A DNA stretch of 64,000 bases, taken from the NCBI GenBank assembly GCA_036004405.1, contig DASYRM010000061.1, forward strand, positions 1-64,000. Reading direction: 5' to 3'. Position 1 is the first letter of the stretch. Each line of letters starts with the position of its first letter. Source of the DNA: DASYRM01 sp036004405. Lineage in GTDB: Bacteria; Acidobacteriota; Vicinamibacteria; Vicinamibacterales; UBA2999. Under the pieces are notes generated by a model. The model was not told where the DNA came from. It was given only the letters and a program-made list of their open reading frames with translations, and did not search any database. The position numbers and the translations under genes were made by a program. Shown here piece by piece: positions 42,217 through 49,849 of this stretch.

Positions 42217-42564
42217 ACCGCTTCCCGGGCGCTCCAGCGCGTGCGCGGCCTGTGCCTGGCGCTGCCAGAGGCGCACGAAGCGCTGGCGTGGGGACACCCG
42301 GTGTTCAAGGCCGGCACCAAGACGTTCGCCGCCGTCGAGCACGTCAAGGGCCGCCCGTCGGTGGCGTTCCGGCTCGAGCCGGTGGACGTGGATCTGCTGC
42401 TCAAGCGGAAGCCTTTCTTCGCCACGCCGTACGGCCGCGGGCTGTGGGTCAGCGCCTGGGCCGACGGGCCGCTCGACTGGCCGCTCATCGGCAGCCTGGT
42501 CGAGCGGAGCTATCGCGTCGTGGCCTTGAAACGGATGCTGAAGGCGCTCGACGGGACACAATAG
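42181..42564 (+). CDS. MmcQ/YjbR-family DNA-binding-like protein
   Basis: About 127 aa. The conserved domain starts at LQRVRGLCLALPEAHEALAWGHPVF and runs to FATPYGRGLWVSAWADGPLDWPLIGSLVERSYRVVA, the CyaY-like fold of MmcQ/YjbR. Function of the family is not firmly known. The N-terminus is uncertain: GTG 42160, 42181 and 42190 all fit, the last two inside the 9-bp repeat, so residues before LQRV are repeat-encoded (VGGVGRADGAGR). The following hydrolase ATG begins 1 nt after the stop. Confidence 0.7.
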   Translation: MGGVGRADGAGRTASRALQRVRGLCLALPEAHEALAWGHPVFKAGTKTFAAVEHVKGRPSVAFRLEPVDVDLLLKRKPFFATPYGRGLWVSAWADGPLDWPLIGSLVERSYRVVALKRMLKALDGTQ

Positions 42565-42565
42565 G

Positions 42566-43918
42566 ATGGCACACATGAAAACATCCCCTCGTCTCGTGCG
42601 TTCACATTGGTGGTTCGCATCGCTCGCCGCCGTCATGGTGACGGCCGCGGTGCCGCTGGCACAGGCGCCGGCCGCGCGCCCCGCCGCAGTCACCGCGACA
42701 CGCTCGGGGTTCTCGGTCGAACGGCTGAAGCGCGTCGATGCGCTGTTGCAGCGCTACGTGGACGAGAAGCGGCTCGCGGGCATGGTGGCGCTGGTCTTGC
42801 GCGACGGACAGCCGGTGTACGAGCGCGCCGTCGGGTGGAGCGACAAGGAAGCCGACCGGAAGATGTCGACGGACACGATCTTCCGGATCGCGTCGCAGAC
42901 CAAGGCGCTCACCAGCACCACGGTGCTGCAGCTCATGGAAGAAGGGCGCCTCGGCCTGACGGATCCGGTCAGCAGGTTCATTCCCGCGTTCGCGTCGACC
43001 ACCGTCTCGGTGGCCGGCCCCAACGGGCCTGCGATCGTGCCGGCCAAGCGAGCCATCACGATCAGGGATCTCCTGACCCACACCGCGGGCATCTCCTACG
43101 GAACCGAGCCGCGACTCGCCTCGGCGTACGAAGCCAAAGGTCTGGGGCCGGCGGCCGGCCGCGGCTGGTATTTCGCCGACAAGGACGACGGGGTGTGCCC
43201 CAGCATCGAACGGCTCGCCACGCTGCCGTTTCTCGCGCAGCCGGGTGAGGAATGGGTGTACGGCTACAACACCGACATCCTCGGCTGCGTGGTGGAGCGC
43301 GTCACGGGCCAGTCGCTCGAGAGCGTGATCAAGAGCCGCATCACCGGGCCGCTCGGGCTCGCCGACACACAGTTCTTCCTGCCGGCGGCGCAGCGGACGC
43401 GGCTGGCCGCCCTCTATGGCAGCGGGCCCGACGGCACCATCGTGCGCGCGCCCGAGGGCGCCTCAGGCCAGGGGCACTACGTGGACGGCCCGCGCCGCAG
43501 CTTCTCGGGCGGCGCCGGCCTGCTGTCCACCGCGCGCGACTACGCGCGCTTTCTCGAGACGATGCGTCTGGGCGGCGCCATCGACGGCGTGCGCATCCTG
43601 TCGCCGCGCGCCGTGCAGCTGATGACCACCAACCAGGTGGGGACGCTGCATTCGGCCACCGGCCTCGGCTTCGGCCTCGGCTTCGAGACGACCGATCGCT
43701 ACGGCGCCAACGGGATGGACGGGATCGGCTCGTTCGGCTGGGGCGGTGCCTACGGGTCGATGTACCGCGTGGACCCGGAGGCCCGCCTCGTCATCGTGCT
43801 GATGATCCAGCTCCTGCCCAACACGTCCGATATCCGGACCACGTTCCCGACCGCGGTCTATCAGGCCCTGGTCGATCCGGCCGCGCGGGCAGTGCCGAAG
43901 GCCGCTGGAACGAATTAG
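42566..43918 (+). CDS. Secreted serine hydrolase (class C beta-lactamase/EstB fold)
   Basis: 450 aa. Signal peptide (about 15-33, WWFASLAAVMVTAAVPLAQA). The nucleophile motif is S110-Q-T-K113, the Tyr motif lies in WVYGYNTDILG as in EstB-type esterases, and the third motif is GWGGAYGS. RDLLTHTAGISYG is the usual loop of the family. Such enzymes cleave esters or D-Ala peptides; antibiotic hydrolysis is possible but not supported by the EstB-like Tyr loop. Start and stop touch the neighbours, so YjbR, hydrolase and the next small gene are probably co-transcribed. Confidence 0.88.
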   Translation: MAHMKTSPRLVRSHWWFASLAAVMVTAAVPLAQAPAARPAAVTATRSGFSVERLKRVDALLQRYVDEKRLAGMVALVLRDGQPVYERAVGWSDKEADRKMSTDTIFRIASQTKALTSTTVLQLMEEGRLGLTDPVSRFIPAFASTTVSVAGPNGPAIVPAKRAITIRDLLTHTAGISYGTEPRLASAYEAKGLGPAAGRGWYFADKDDGVCPSIERLATLPFLAQPGEEWVYGYNTDILGCVVERVTGQSLESVIKSRITGPLGLADTQFFLPAAQRTRLAALYGSGPDGTIVRAPEGASGQGHYVDGPRRSFSGGAGLLSTARDYARFLETMRLGGAIDGVRILSPRAVQLMTTNQVGTLHSATGLGFGLGFETTDRYGANGMDGIGSFGWGGAYGSMYRVDPEARLVIVLMIQLLPNTSDIRTTFPTAVYQALVDPAARAVPKAAGTN

Positions 43919-43930
43919 GAGGAAGGCGTT

Positions 43931-44332
43931 TTGAACAAAGTGGTGGCGCGGTTCCGTGACGGACAGATGGTCAAGGGCTCGACGAGCGACTTCGTGCCGG
44001 CCAAGGAGTTCTTCCACGTCGCGCCGGCCGACGCCCCGAAAGGCACCAAGCCGACGCTGGTGCACGTCAAGGACCTGAAGGCGATCTTCTTCGTGAAGGA
44101 CTTCGTGGGGCGGCCCGACTACACGCCCAAGAATGAGTTCGAGGGCGACAAGACGCCGTCGGGCCGGAAGATCAAGGTCGTGTTCGCGGACGGCGAAGTG
44201 ATTGTCGGCACGACCCAGGGCTATCAGCCCGGTCGTGCCGGCTTCTTCATGGTGCCGGCCGATCAGGCCGGCAACAACATCGAGCGCTGCTACGTGGTCT
44301 CGGCCGCGACGAGCGAGATCACGCTGCTGTAA
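43931..44332 (+). CDS. Small conserved hypothetical protein (133 aa)
   Basis: 133 aa. The body has two similar beta hairpin units, VVARFRDGQMVKGSTSDFVPAKEFFHV and KVVFADGEVIVGTTQGYQPGRAGFFMV, suggesting a duplicated small barrel. I recall comparable sequences in acidobacterial and myxobacterial genomes, sometimes with PilZ-like contexts, but I do not assign a family. The start is TTG 43931, set by the strong SD AGGAGG 8 nt upstream, which overlaps the previous stop. No signal peptide or membrane helix is visible. Confidence 0.65.
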   Translation: MNKVVARFRDGQMVKGSTSDFVPAKEFFHVAPADAPKGTKPTLVHVKDLKAIFFVKDFVGRPDYTPKNEFEGDKTPSGRKIKVVFADGEVIVGTTQGYQPGRAGFFMVPADQAGNNIERCYVVSAATSEITLL

Positions 44333-44344
44333 AACCCGCGGCCG

Positions 44345-45739
44345 TCAGAAGACGACGGTCGCGGTGTTCGAGCAGGTGGACGTGCCGGCCGCGCACACCT
44401 TGTAGGTGTAGGTGGCGCTGCCCTTCTTGTTGATCGCGTCGGTTTCGGTGCCGTCGTTCGGCGTCGTCCACTTGGTGGAGTTGCGGTAGACGTCGAGCGA
44501 CGTGCCGCTGAGGCCGTTCCAGGACAGATCCACCGCCTGCAGTCCTCGGTTCTTGCGGCCTCTCGCCGTGAGCGTGCCGCCGGTCGACGGCGCGTTGACG
44601 GTGACGGTGATCTGGCGCACCGTGGTCAGACCGCCGCTGTCGGTGACCGCGGCCTTGATCGTGTGGCTGCCCGCGGTCAGCACCTTGGTGAACGAACCGC
44701 CGGTGCCAATCGCGCCGTCGATGTTCGACGTCCACGCCAGGGCCGCCGTCAGCGAGCCGTCCTGGGTGTCGGTGGCCGAACCCGAGAACGACACGGCCGT
44801 ACCGCTGGCGTAGCTGGCGCCGCTGGCCGGGCTCGAGATGGTGACCGACGGGGCCGCGTTGCTCGACGCCACCGTCACCGTCACCTGCCTCACGGTGGTG
44901 AGACCGCCGCTGTCCACGGCCGTCGCCTTGACTGTGTGGGTGCCGGGCGACAGCACGCGGCTGAACGCGCCTCCGAGGCCGATGGCGCCGTCGATGTTCG
45001 ACGTCCACGCCAGCGCCGACGTCAGCGAGCCGTCCTGCGCGTCGCTGGCCGAGCCGCTGAACGACACCGAAGCACCGGTCGCATAGCTCGAGTTGTTGGC
45101 CGGCGTGGCGATGGTCACCGAAGGCGCCGTGTTGGACACCGTCGGGTAGAGCGCCTTGGCGCCGTTGATGTCGTCGGCCGCCAGGGTTCGGAACGCCTGC
45201 GAGCAGTAGCTGTAGCTCGGATACATCGTGGCGTCGGTGCTCGTCGAGTGGTTCAACCCGAGCGCGTGCCCCAGCTCGTGCGCCGCGATATCCTCGATGT
45301 AGGCCGCGTTCGACACGACGCCGCACCCCGAGGTACCGGTGAAGAAGTTGAACCCGCCATCCCAGAAGATGATGTCGCTGTCGAGCAGCTCGTTGCTGCT
45401 CGACCACCACGAATATGTGGTGGCAATCGTCGAGCCGTTGCTGACGTTGCGGAAGAAGATGACGTTCCGGTTGTCGTACGCCGTCGCCGTGTCAGAGGCG
45501 GCGCCGCCGTACTGATAGCGGAACGAGGTGCCCGACTGCGTGTTCCACACGTCCATGCCCGCCTGCAGCGCCGCGACGGCGGCGGACTGACTGACGTCGG
45601 CGTTGACGGGGTTCACGTAGAAGGTCACGGGGCTCGACGCCCAGTGCGCGTAGGACGAGTAGGCGCCGACGGTGCTGTGGAGCGCGGCGGCGCCGGCGAT
45701 AGCGACTGCGACAGCCGCGATGGTACGAACGGCGCGCAT
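44345..45739 (-). CDS. Secreted matrixin-type zinc protease with two duplicated Ig-like domains
   Basis: 464 aa. Signal peptide (residues 1-26), then a matrixin catalytic domain with HELGHALGLNH at 154-164 (HExxHxxGxxH) and Met-turn Met172 (ATMYP). Two Ig-like modules of about 85 residues each follow (about 207-290 and 295-380), sharing SFSGSA, DGSL, ALAWTSNIDGAIG and DSGGLTTVRQ almost word for word. A C-terminal Fn3-like domain (about 385-464) closes the protein. Likely extracellular protein digestion. The start overlaps the stop of the upstream hypothetical gene (TAATG). Confidence 0.88.
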   Translation of the reverse strand: MRAVRTIAAVAVAIAGAAALHSTVGAYSSYAHWASSPVTFYVNPVNADVSQSAAVAALQAGMDVWNTQSGTSFRYQYGGAASDTATAYDNRNVIFFRNVSNGSTIATTYSWWSSSNELLDSDIIFWDGGFNFFTGTSGCGVVSNAAYIEDIAAHELGHALGLNHSTSTDATMYPSYSYCSQAFRTLAADDINGAKALYPTVSNTAPSVTIATPANNSSYATGASVSFSGSASDAQDGSLTSALAWTSNIDGAIGLGGAFSRVLSPGTHTVKATAVDSGGLTTVRQVTVTVASSNAAPSVTISSPASGASYASGTAVSFSGSATDTQDGSLTAALAWTSNIDGAIGTGGSFTKVLTAGSHTIKAAVTDSGGLTTVRQITVTVNAPSTGGTLTARGRKNRGLQAVDLSWNGLSGTSLDVYRNSTKWTTPNDGTETDAINKKGSATYTYKVCAAGTSTCSNTATVVF

Positions 45740-46218
45740 TAGCGGCCTCCCCTTGCGTTGGCGCCGCGCACGGCGTCTTTCACCTGTTCGAGCGTGAGGT
45801 TGCTGCCCTTGACCTTGTCGTCGTCATCGAGCTTGAGGATGCCGCGGCCACGTCCGTGCGGGACGTTCCCGAGGCCGTCCGCATCGAGGAAGAACACGGC
45901 GCGGTCGCCTTCCTTCAACTCCTGCATGTCCGACACGCGAAGGGTGAGATCTCCGACCGTGCCGCCTTCGACGGTGACGGTGGTCACGGCCTGCGGCGCG
46001 CCCTTCAGTGTCTCGAGCACTTCGAGCACCGCGTTGGAGACGATCAGCTGGTCGCCGAACCGGTTGGTGGCGAAGGTCGAATGCACCCCGGAGATGCGCG
46101 CCACGACCACCTTGCCGGCTCCGCGTGAGTGCGCCGCGAGATCGGTGGGCGGCCCCACTTCGGCGCGCACCGTGGACGCCGAGACACACACCAAGGCAAC
46201 TGCAAGCCAGCTTTTCAT
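45739..46218 (-). CDS. Secreted hypothetical protein, protease partner
   Basis: 159 aa with a signal peptide (MKSWLAVALVCVSASTVRAE). The body contains GKVVVARISGVHSTFATNRFGDQLIVSNAVLEVLETLKG and VEGGTVGDLTLRVSDM, a pattern of small extracytoplasmic beta domains that often stand upstream of matrixins in acidobacteria (my recollection). No catalytic motif is visible. It is co-transcribed and translationally coupled with the protease gene and could be a chaperone, inhibitor or substrate-capture subunit; that is inference. Confidence 0.6.
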   Translation of the reverse strand: MKSWLAVALVCVSASTVRAEVGPPTDLAAHSRGAGKVVVARISGVHSTFATNRFGDQLIVSNAVLEVLETLKGAPQAVTTVTVEGGTVGDLTLRVSDMQELKEGDRAVFFLDADGLGNVPHGRGRGILKLDDDDKVKGSNLTLEQVKDAVRGANARGGR

Positions 46219-46570
46219 CGAGGAGACTCCTTCACTGGCACCAAATTGAGCAAAGCCAGCGCCACGCCGCTGGCCCCCCCTGGGGCGCGCCGTAAGGTGC
46301 TGAAGGGCCGTCGGTTGACGGAATCAGGACAGACGAGTTGTTAGGGAGATCTCCGGGGGAATCCGCTTACAGGGGCGGCGGTAAACTGACGAACCTGTCA
46401 GCGCCGGTGACGGCGTACCGCCAGGGGATTGCCGTGAAGAGACGGCGAGATCTGTGCGCCGCAGGGGCCGCCTTCACCGTAGGGGCCGCCTTCAGGCGGC
46501 CCGTCCTGAGTGCCTCAATCGCGAACCGGCGTCAAGCCGGTTTGCCAGATACTGCGCGCAACCCGCGCCT
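46219..46570. other. 352-bp intergenic region rich in palindromes
   Basis: No real coding frame. From left to right: the SD region of the minus-strand hypothetical gene, about 200 bp without clear features, a half and a full copy of the 26-bp palindrome (46463-46504), a hairpin AACCGGC-GTCAA-GCCGGTT (46524-46542) and the left arm of the 11-bp hairpin that ends the lipocalin-like gene. Confidence 0.7.
46463..46504 (+). repeat. Dispersed 26-bp palindrome, copy 3, with tandem half copy
   Basis: AGGGGCCGCCTTCA occurs at 46463-46476 without its second arm and again at 46481-46494 as part of a full palindrome (46479-46504), 18 bp apart. This looks like a nested or replication-slippage duplication. 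Confidence 0.85.
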
Positions 46571-46584
46571 TTAGCGGGTTGCGC
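46556..46584 (-). terminator. 11-bp hairpin spanning the lipocalin-like stop codon
   Basis: GCGCAACCCGC and GCGGGTTGCGC flank a 7-nt loop; on the minus strand the last four sense codons form one arm and the TAA starts the loop. No U-run follows, so termination is only a possibility. Confidence 0.45.
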
Positions 46585-47572
46585 CTGCCATCATGTCGCG
46601 CTCGCCACTGAGACGCTTCATGGTGACGAGCGTGGTCATCTCCTCGCCCTGCTGGTTCCTGGTGACGGGAAAGCGCAGGTTCACCTCGTCGCCCGACGGA
46701 GCGAGGTCGAAGAAGCGCTTCAACGTGGTCGGCCCCTGCGGGCTCACGCCGCCCAGAATGTGATGGAACACCTGGCCCGGATAGACCGTGAGCGCGCCGA
46801 AGTAGCCGACGAACCCGCGCAACACCTCCCGCGCTTCCTGATCGGTGGGATCGGCGGCGGCAAACGGCTTGGCGGCCCACATCGGAGGAAAGTAGACGCC
46901 CACGTAGCCCGACGGGGTGTAGACGATCAGGCTCGGGGCTCGCGAGGTGGTGGTGACGTCGGTCTTGAGCGTGAGGTTGACGCGCTTTTCGACCACGTGC
47001 TGCCAGAATCCGATCACCTTGCGGTAGCTGGGCGACAGGTTCTCCACCGGCGGCACCCGCTCCCAGACCCAGCGCGTGGCGGCGCGCTGATGCGCTTCGA
47101 CGCCACTGGAGTTGATCGTCAGCCGGTCGCCGTTCAGCGTGAACGTGCGCGTGACGTCCTTGCCCATCACATTCGGGCTGAGCGCGCCCTCGGCGTGTGA
47201 GGTGATGGTCTTTCCGGACGCGTCCACCTTGTAGCGGCCCCAGAATCCGCCGTAGATCGCAAACACGCGCTGCGCTTCGGTGAGCGCCTTGGTGTCTTCA
47301 GTCGGCCGCGTCCGATCGCCGCGCACGACCGCTTCGAAGACGAGCCCGGCGCCGTCGAGCACCAGCAGCCCCCGGGGATTGGGCACGCGCACGGCCTCGC
47401 CAGTGGGACCGACGTCCTCGACCGACACGAGCGTCCACGTGCCGGGCAGCGCCGGCGCACCGGGCGCGTCCTGCGCGCGCGCGTCCGCGGCCGAGCCGGC
47501 GAACATGGCGGCAGCCAGGGTCGCGGGGACGAACAGGCGGCAAAAGCGGATGCGGAATCCCGGGATGGACAC
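46571..47572 (-). CDS. Secreted lipocalin-like protein
   Basis: 333 aa. A signal peptide (about 10-32, FVPATLAAAMFAGSAADARA) leads to a lipocalin-like domain beginning LPGTWTLVSVEDVGPTGEAV and including FWGRYKVDASGKTITSHAEGALSPNV and FTLNGDRLTI. A second part (about 170-333), with FYTLTVYP-like strands and GFWQHVVEKR, may be a second lipocalin-like unit. Probably binds a small hydrophobic ligand outside the cytoplasm. Start GTG 47572 is the first codon that gives the signal peptide. A hairpin spans the stop. Confidence 0.65.
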   Translation of the reverse strand: MSIPGFRIRFCRLFVPATLAAAMFAGSAADARAQDAPGAPALPGTWTLVSVEDVGPTGEAVRVPNPRGLLVLDGAGLVFEAVVRGDRTRPTEDTKALTEAQRVFAIYGGFWGRYKVDASGKTITSHAEGALSPNVMGKDVTRTFTLNGDRLTINSSGVEAHQRAATRWVWERVPPVENLSPSYRKVIGFWQHVVEKRVNLTLKTDVTTTSRAPSLIVYTPSGYVGVYFPPMWAAKPFAAADPTDQEAREVLRGFVGYFGALTVYPGQVFHHILGGVSPQGPTTLKRFFDLAPSGDEVNLRFPVTRNQQGEEMTTLVTMKRLSGERDMMAGATR

Positions 47573-47607
47573 GGTGGGCCCCCTCGCGTGCGGTGAGTTC
47601 AGCGGCG

Positions 47608-47615
47608 AGTATACC
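47608..47615. promoter_or_regulatory. AGTATACC between divergent genes, candidate -10 for the lipocalin-like gene
   Basis: Reads TATACT leftward, 35 nt before GTG 47572. The rightward reading TATACC is 45 nt from the DUF1569 start. It resembles the AGTATACT element at 42096. Confidence 0.35.
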
Positions 47616-47640
47616 CGTCTGGATTTGTCGGAGGGCTCGC

Positions 47641-47658
47641 TGTAATCTTCCCCCCCCC
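47641..47658 (+). promoter_or_regulatory. -10-like TGTAAT followed by a C9 tract, DUF1569 gene
   Basis: TGTAAT (47641-47646) ends 14 nt before ATG 47661; between them lies a run of nine cytosines (47650-47658) just 2 nt from the ATG. No SD is present. Confidence 0.4.
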
Positions 47659-47660
47659 GC

Positions 47661-48107
47661 ATGAGCACCGTGTTCAACCTGGACGATCGCCTCACCCTCG
47701 CCCGGCGGATCGACGCGCTGTCGCTCGATGCCGCGCCGCGGTGGGGGCGGATGGACTGCCCGCAGATGCTGGCGCACTTGTCCGAAAGCGTCCGGATGGC
47801 GCTCGGCGAACTGGTGATTACGACTCGTGGTCCCAGGCCGCTCCGCCTGCGCCCGATCGCGCATGCCGTGATCCACTGGCTGCCATTTCCCAAGAGCGCG
47901 CCCACGGCGCCCGAACTGCTCGCGCGGCGCCCTGCCGATTGCGAGGCCGAACGCGCCCGGCTGAAGCACCTGCTCGAGCAGCTGGGGGCCATGGAAGGGG
48001 CGCGCGAGTGGCCGGAACATCCCGCCTTTGGCCGCCTCAACTCGCGCGATTGGGGCACGCTGACGCACCGCCACGTCGATCATCACCTGCGCCAGTTCGG
48101 CGCGTAG
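47661..48107 (+). CDS. DUF1569 (DinB-like) protein
   Basis: 148 aa, four-helix bundle type. WGRMDCPQMLAHLSESVRMALGE carries the first conserved His, and WGTLTHRHVDHHLRQFG the C-terminal H-x-x-H-H metal-site pattern of DUF1569/DinB. Related proteins include thiol-dependent metalloenzymes, but the substrate of this family is unknown. The start is the only ATG before the domain. No clear operon partner: the neighbour upstream is divergent and a hairpin-bearing gap separates the downstream gene. Confidence 0.8.
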   Translation: MSTVFNLDDRLTLARRIDALSLDAAPRWGRMDCPQMLAHLSESVRMALGELVITTRGPRPLRLRPIAHAVIHWLPFPKSAPTAPELLARRPADCEAERARLKHLLEQLGAMEGAREWPEHPAFGRLNSRDWGTLTHRHVDHHLRQFGA

Positions 48108-48159
48108 AGCCGCGCGTTTGCGCCTGACGTAATTGACTCCGCGGGACGCGGGTTGATAG

Positions 48160-48180
48160 CGTACGAGGTTGCTTCGTACG
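48160..48180 (+). promoter_or_regulatory. Leader hairpin before the MetE-like gene
   Basis: CGTACGA-GGTTGCT-TCGTACG, a perfect 7-bp stem with a 7-nt loop, ends exactly where the SD (GAGGAG, 48180-48185) begins. It could be an operator dyad or an RNA structure influencing ribosome access. Confidence 0.5.
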
Positions 48181-48192
48181 AGGAGACTCCCA

Positions 48193-49374
48193 ATGTTGAA
48201 GGCCACCGCTGGAAAGATCATGCCGACGACCATCACGGGCTCGCTGCCGCGCCCGAGCTGGTATACGGAAAACCTGGGCACGCGCTCGTTCCTGGACGCG
48301 ATGGTGCTGTCGCGGTTCCGCGAGCAGTACGTGGACGCCCTGTCGGTATATCTGCAGGAGCAGGAGGTGGCCGGGCTCGACATCGTGACCGACGGCGACT
48401 GTCGCTTCGACGCCGACATCGGCGGGCAGAGCTGGACGAGCTACCCACCGCATCACATGAGCGGGTTCGATACCCAGCACCCGAAGCTGGCGAAGATGAA
48501 CGCGGGGGGGCTGCAGTTTCCGCGCGGGCACATCCTGCACGACTACCTGGAAGCGCGGGTGATGCCGAAGATCACCGGGCCGATCGGGCGCGGCGAGATG
48601 CAGTATGCGGAGATCTGGAAGGCGGCGCAGCGGCTGACGCCGAAGCCGGTGAAGTTCGGGACGGTGACGCCGGAGCTGGTGGCGTTTGCGGTGCAGGACG
48701 GGCACTACAAGGACATCCAGGCACGCATCTGGGCCATGAGCGAGGCGTTCAACGAGGAGCTGCACGACCTGGCGGATGCCGGCTGCCCGGTGATTCAGAT
48801 GGAAGAGCCGCAGATTCACCTGCTGGCGGCGCGCGGGATCGTGGACGCGGTGATCAACCCGGAGTTCATGCTGAAAGTGTTCAACAACACGGTGAAGGGG
48901 CTGCGGGCGAAGACCGAGGTGTGGTGCCACACGTGCTGGGGCAATCCGTCGCAGCAGCGGATGTTCGGGAGTGTGCAGACCTACAAGCCGGCGCTGAAGC
49001 TGTTGAACCAGGTGGACGCCGACGTGATCACGTTCGAGATGATCAGCTCGGGGGCGCAGGACCTGGAGGACGTGGGGCGGGAGATCACGGACATGAAGGT
49101 GGCGATCGGGGCCATCGACCACCACACGCTGCAGGTGGAGTCGCCGGCGGAGATCGCGGCGCTGATTCGCAAGGCGGTGAAGCTGATTCCGCCGGAGCGG
49201 CTGATTCTGTCGTCGGACTGCGGCATGGGGCGCGAGGGAATGAGCCGCCGGCACGCCTTTTACAAGATGGTGTCGCTGGTGCAGGGGACCAACATCGTCA
49301 AGAAGGAGCTGGGGCTGCCGGAGACCGAGTCGCTCGGCGCCGACGCCAAGCTGTCTCTGATTCGGACCACGTAG
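48193..49374 (+). CDS. Cobalamin-independent methionine synthase-like (MetE C-terminal domain) protein
   Basis: 393 aa, one MetE-type TIM barrel. TTITGSLPRPSWY is the usual opening. Zinc ligands appear as His/Cys in WCHTCWGNP, a Glu in the following strand and Cys in SSDCGMG. ITGPIGRGEMQ and QMEEPQIHLLA are substrate-site stretches. Single-domain members transfer methyl groups from folates or corrinoids or act as related epoxide/carboxylyase-like enzymes, so the exact reaction is open. ATG 48193 is set by GAGGAG upstream. Its TAG lies inside the first unit of a 9-bp repeat. Confidence 0.82.
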   Translation: MLKATAGKIMPTTITGSLPRPSWYTENLGTRSFLDAMVLSRFREQYVDALSVYLQEQEVAGLDIVTDGDCRFDADIGGQSWTSYPPHHMSGFDTQHPKLAKMNAGGLQFPRGHILHDYLEARVMPKITGPIGRGEMQYAEIWKAAQRLTPKPVKFGTVTPELVAFAVQDGHYKDIQARIWAMSEAFNEELHDLADAGCPVIQMEEPQIHLLAARGIVDAVINPEFMLKVFNNTVKGLRAKTEVWCHTCWGNPSQQRMFGSVQTYKPALKLLNQVDADVITFEMISSGAQDLEDVGREITDMKVAIGAIDHHTLQVESPAEIAALIRKAVKLIPPERLILSSDCGMGREGMSRRHAFYKMVSLVQGTNIVKKELGLPETESLGADAKLSLIRTT

Positions 49375-49406
49375 GCAGAGAAGGCGGAGAAGGCGGAGAA
49401 GGCAGG
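49371..49406 (+). repeat. 9-bp tandem repeat array T4 (4 units)
   Basis: GTAGGCAGA, GAAGGCGGA x2, GAAGGCAGG. The TAG stop of the MetE-like gene is bases 2-4 of the first unit, the same arrangement as at array T2. Confidence 0.85.
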
Positions 49407-49456
49407 ACGGGGTAGACGCGAGGTAAGATCAGCGCATCCTCCTCCCGAGGACCGGT

Positions 49457-49849
49457 GTGGGCCCCGAGGCGCTCCGAATCCTCATCGTCGACGACCACGA
49501 AGACACCGCGGAAATGCTCTCGATGCTGCTGGGCGGCCGGGGGCACGACACGCAGGTGGCGCTCGATGGTACGACCGCCTTGATGGCTGCGGCCTCTTTT
49601 CAACCGCACCTCGGCCTGCTCGATCTCAGCCTGCCCGGCATGAGCGGTTACGAGCTTGCCCAGCGTCTGCGCGCGCTGCCCGGGCTCGAGCGAATCCGGC
49701 TCGTGGCCGTGACGGGCCACGGCAGCGATGCCCATCGCGCGCGGGCGCGCGCCGCCGGGTTCGACGATCACCTCCTGAAGCCGGTCGATCTGCAGGCCGT
49801 GGACGCCGTGATCGCCTCGGTCCGTCAGGCGCTCGGCAAATCGCTCTGA
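49457..49849 (+). CDS. Stand-alone response regulator receiver
   Basis: 130 aa, a single CheY-like domain: acidic pair VDDH (11-14), phospho-acceptor Asp56 in LLDLSLP, Thr86 in VTGHG and Lys108 in LLKPVD. No output domain, so it would act by protein contact, e.g. in a phosphorelay. Start is GTG 49457, with GAGGACC upstream. It converges on the NtrC-type regulator with a 25-bp overlap, which makes a functional link to that two-component system plausible. Confidence 0.88.
   Translation: MGPEALRILIVDDHEDTAEMLSMLLGGRGHDTQVALDGTTALMAAASFQPHLGLLDLSLPGMSGYELAQRLRALPGLERIRLVAVTGHGSDAHRARARAAGFDDHLLKPVDLQAVDAVIASVRQALGKSL

Noticed and set aside
46232..46252. TGGCACCAAATTGAGC as a sigma-54 promoter
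   Set aside because: Spacing between the GG and GC-like parts is one base short, and no plus-strand gene follows for 1.4 kb.
48108..48192. Riboswitch (SAM or cobalamin) before the MetE-like gene
   Set aside because: Only 85 bp are available and none of the conserved cores is visible; just a 7-bp hairpin.
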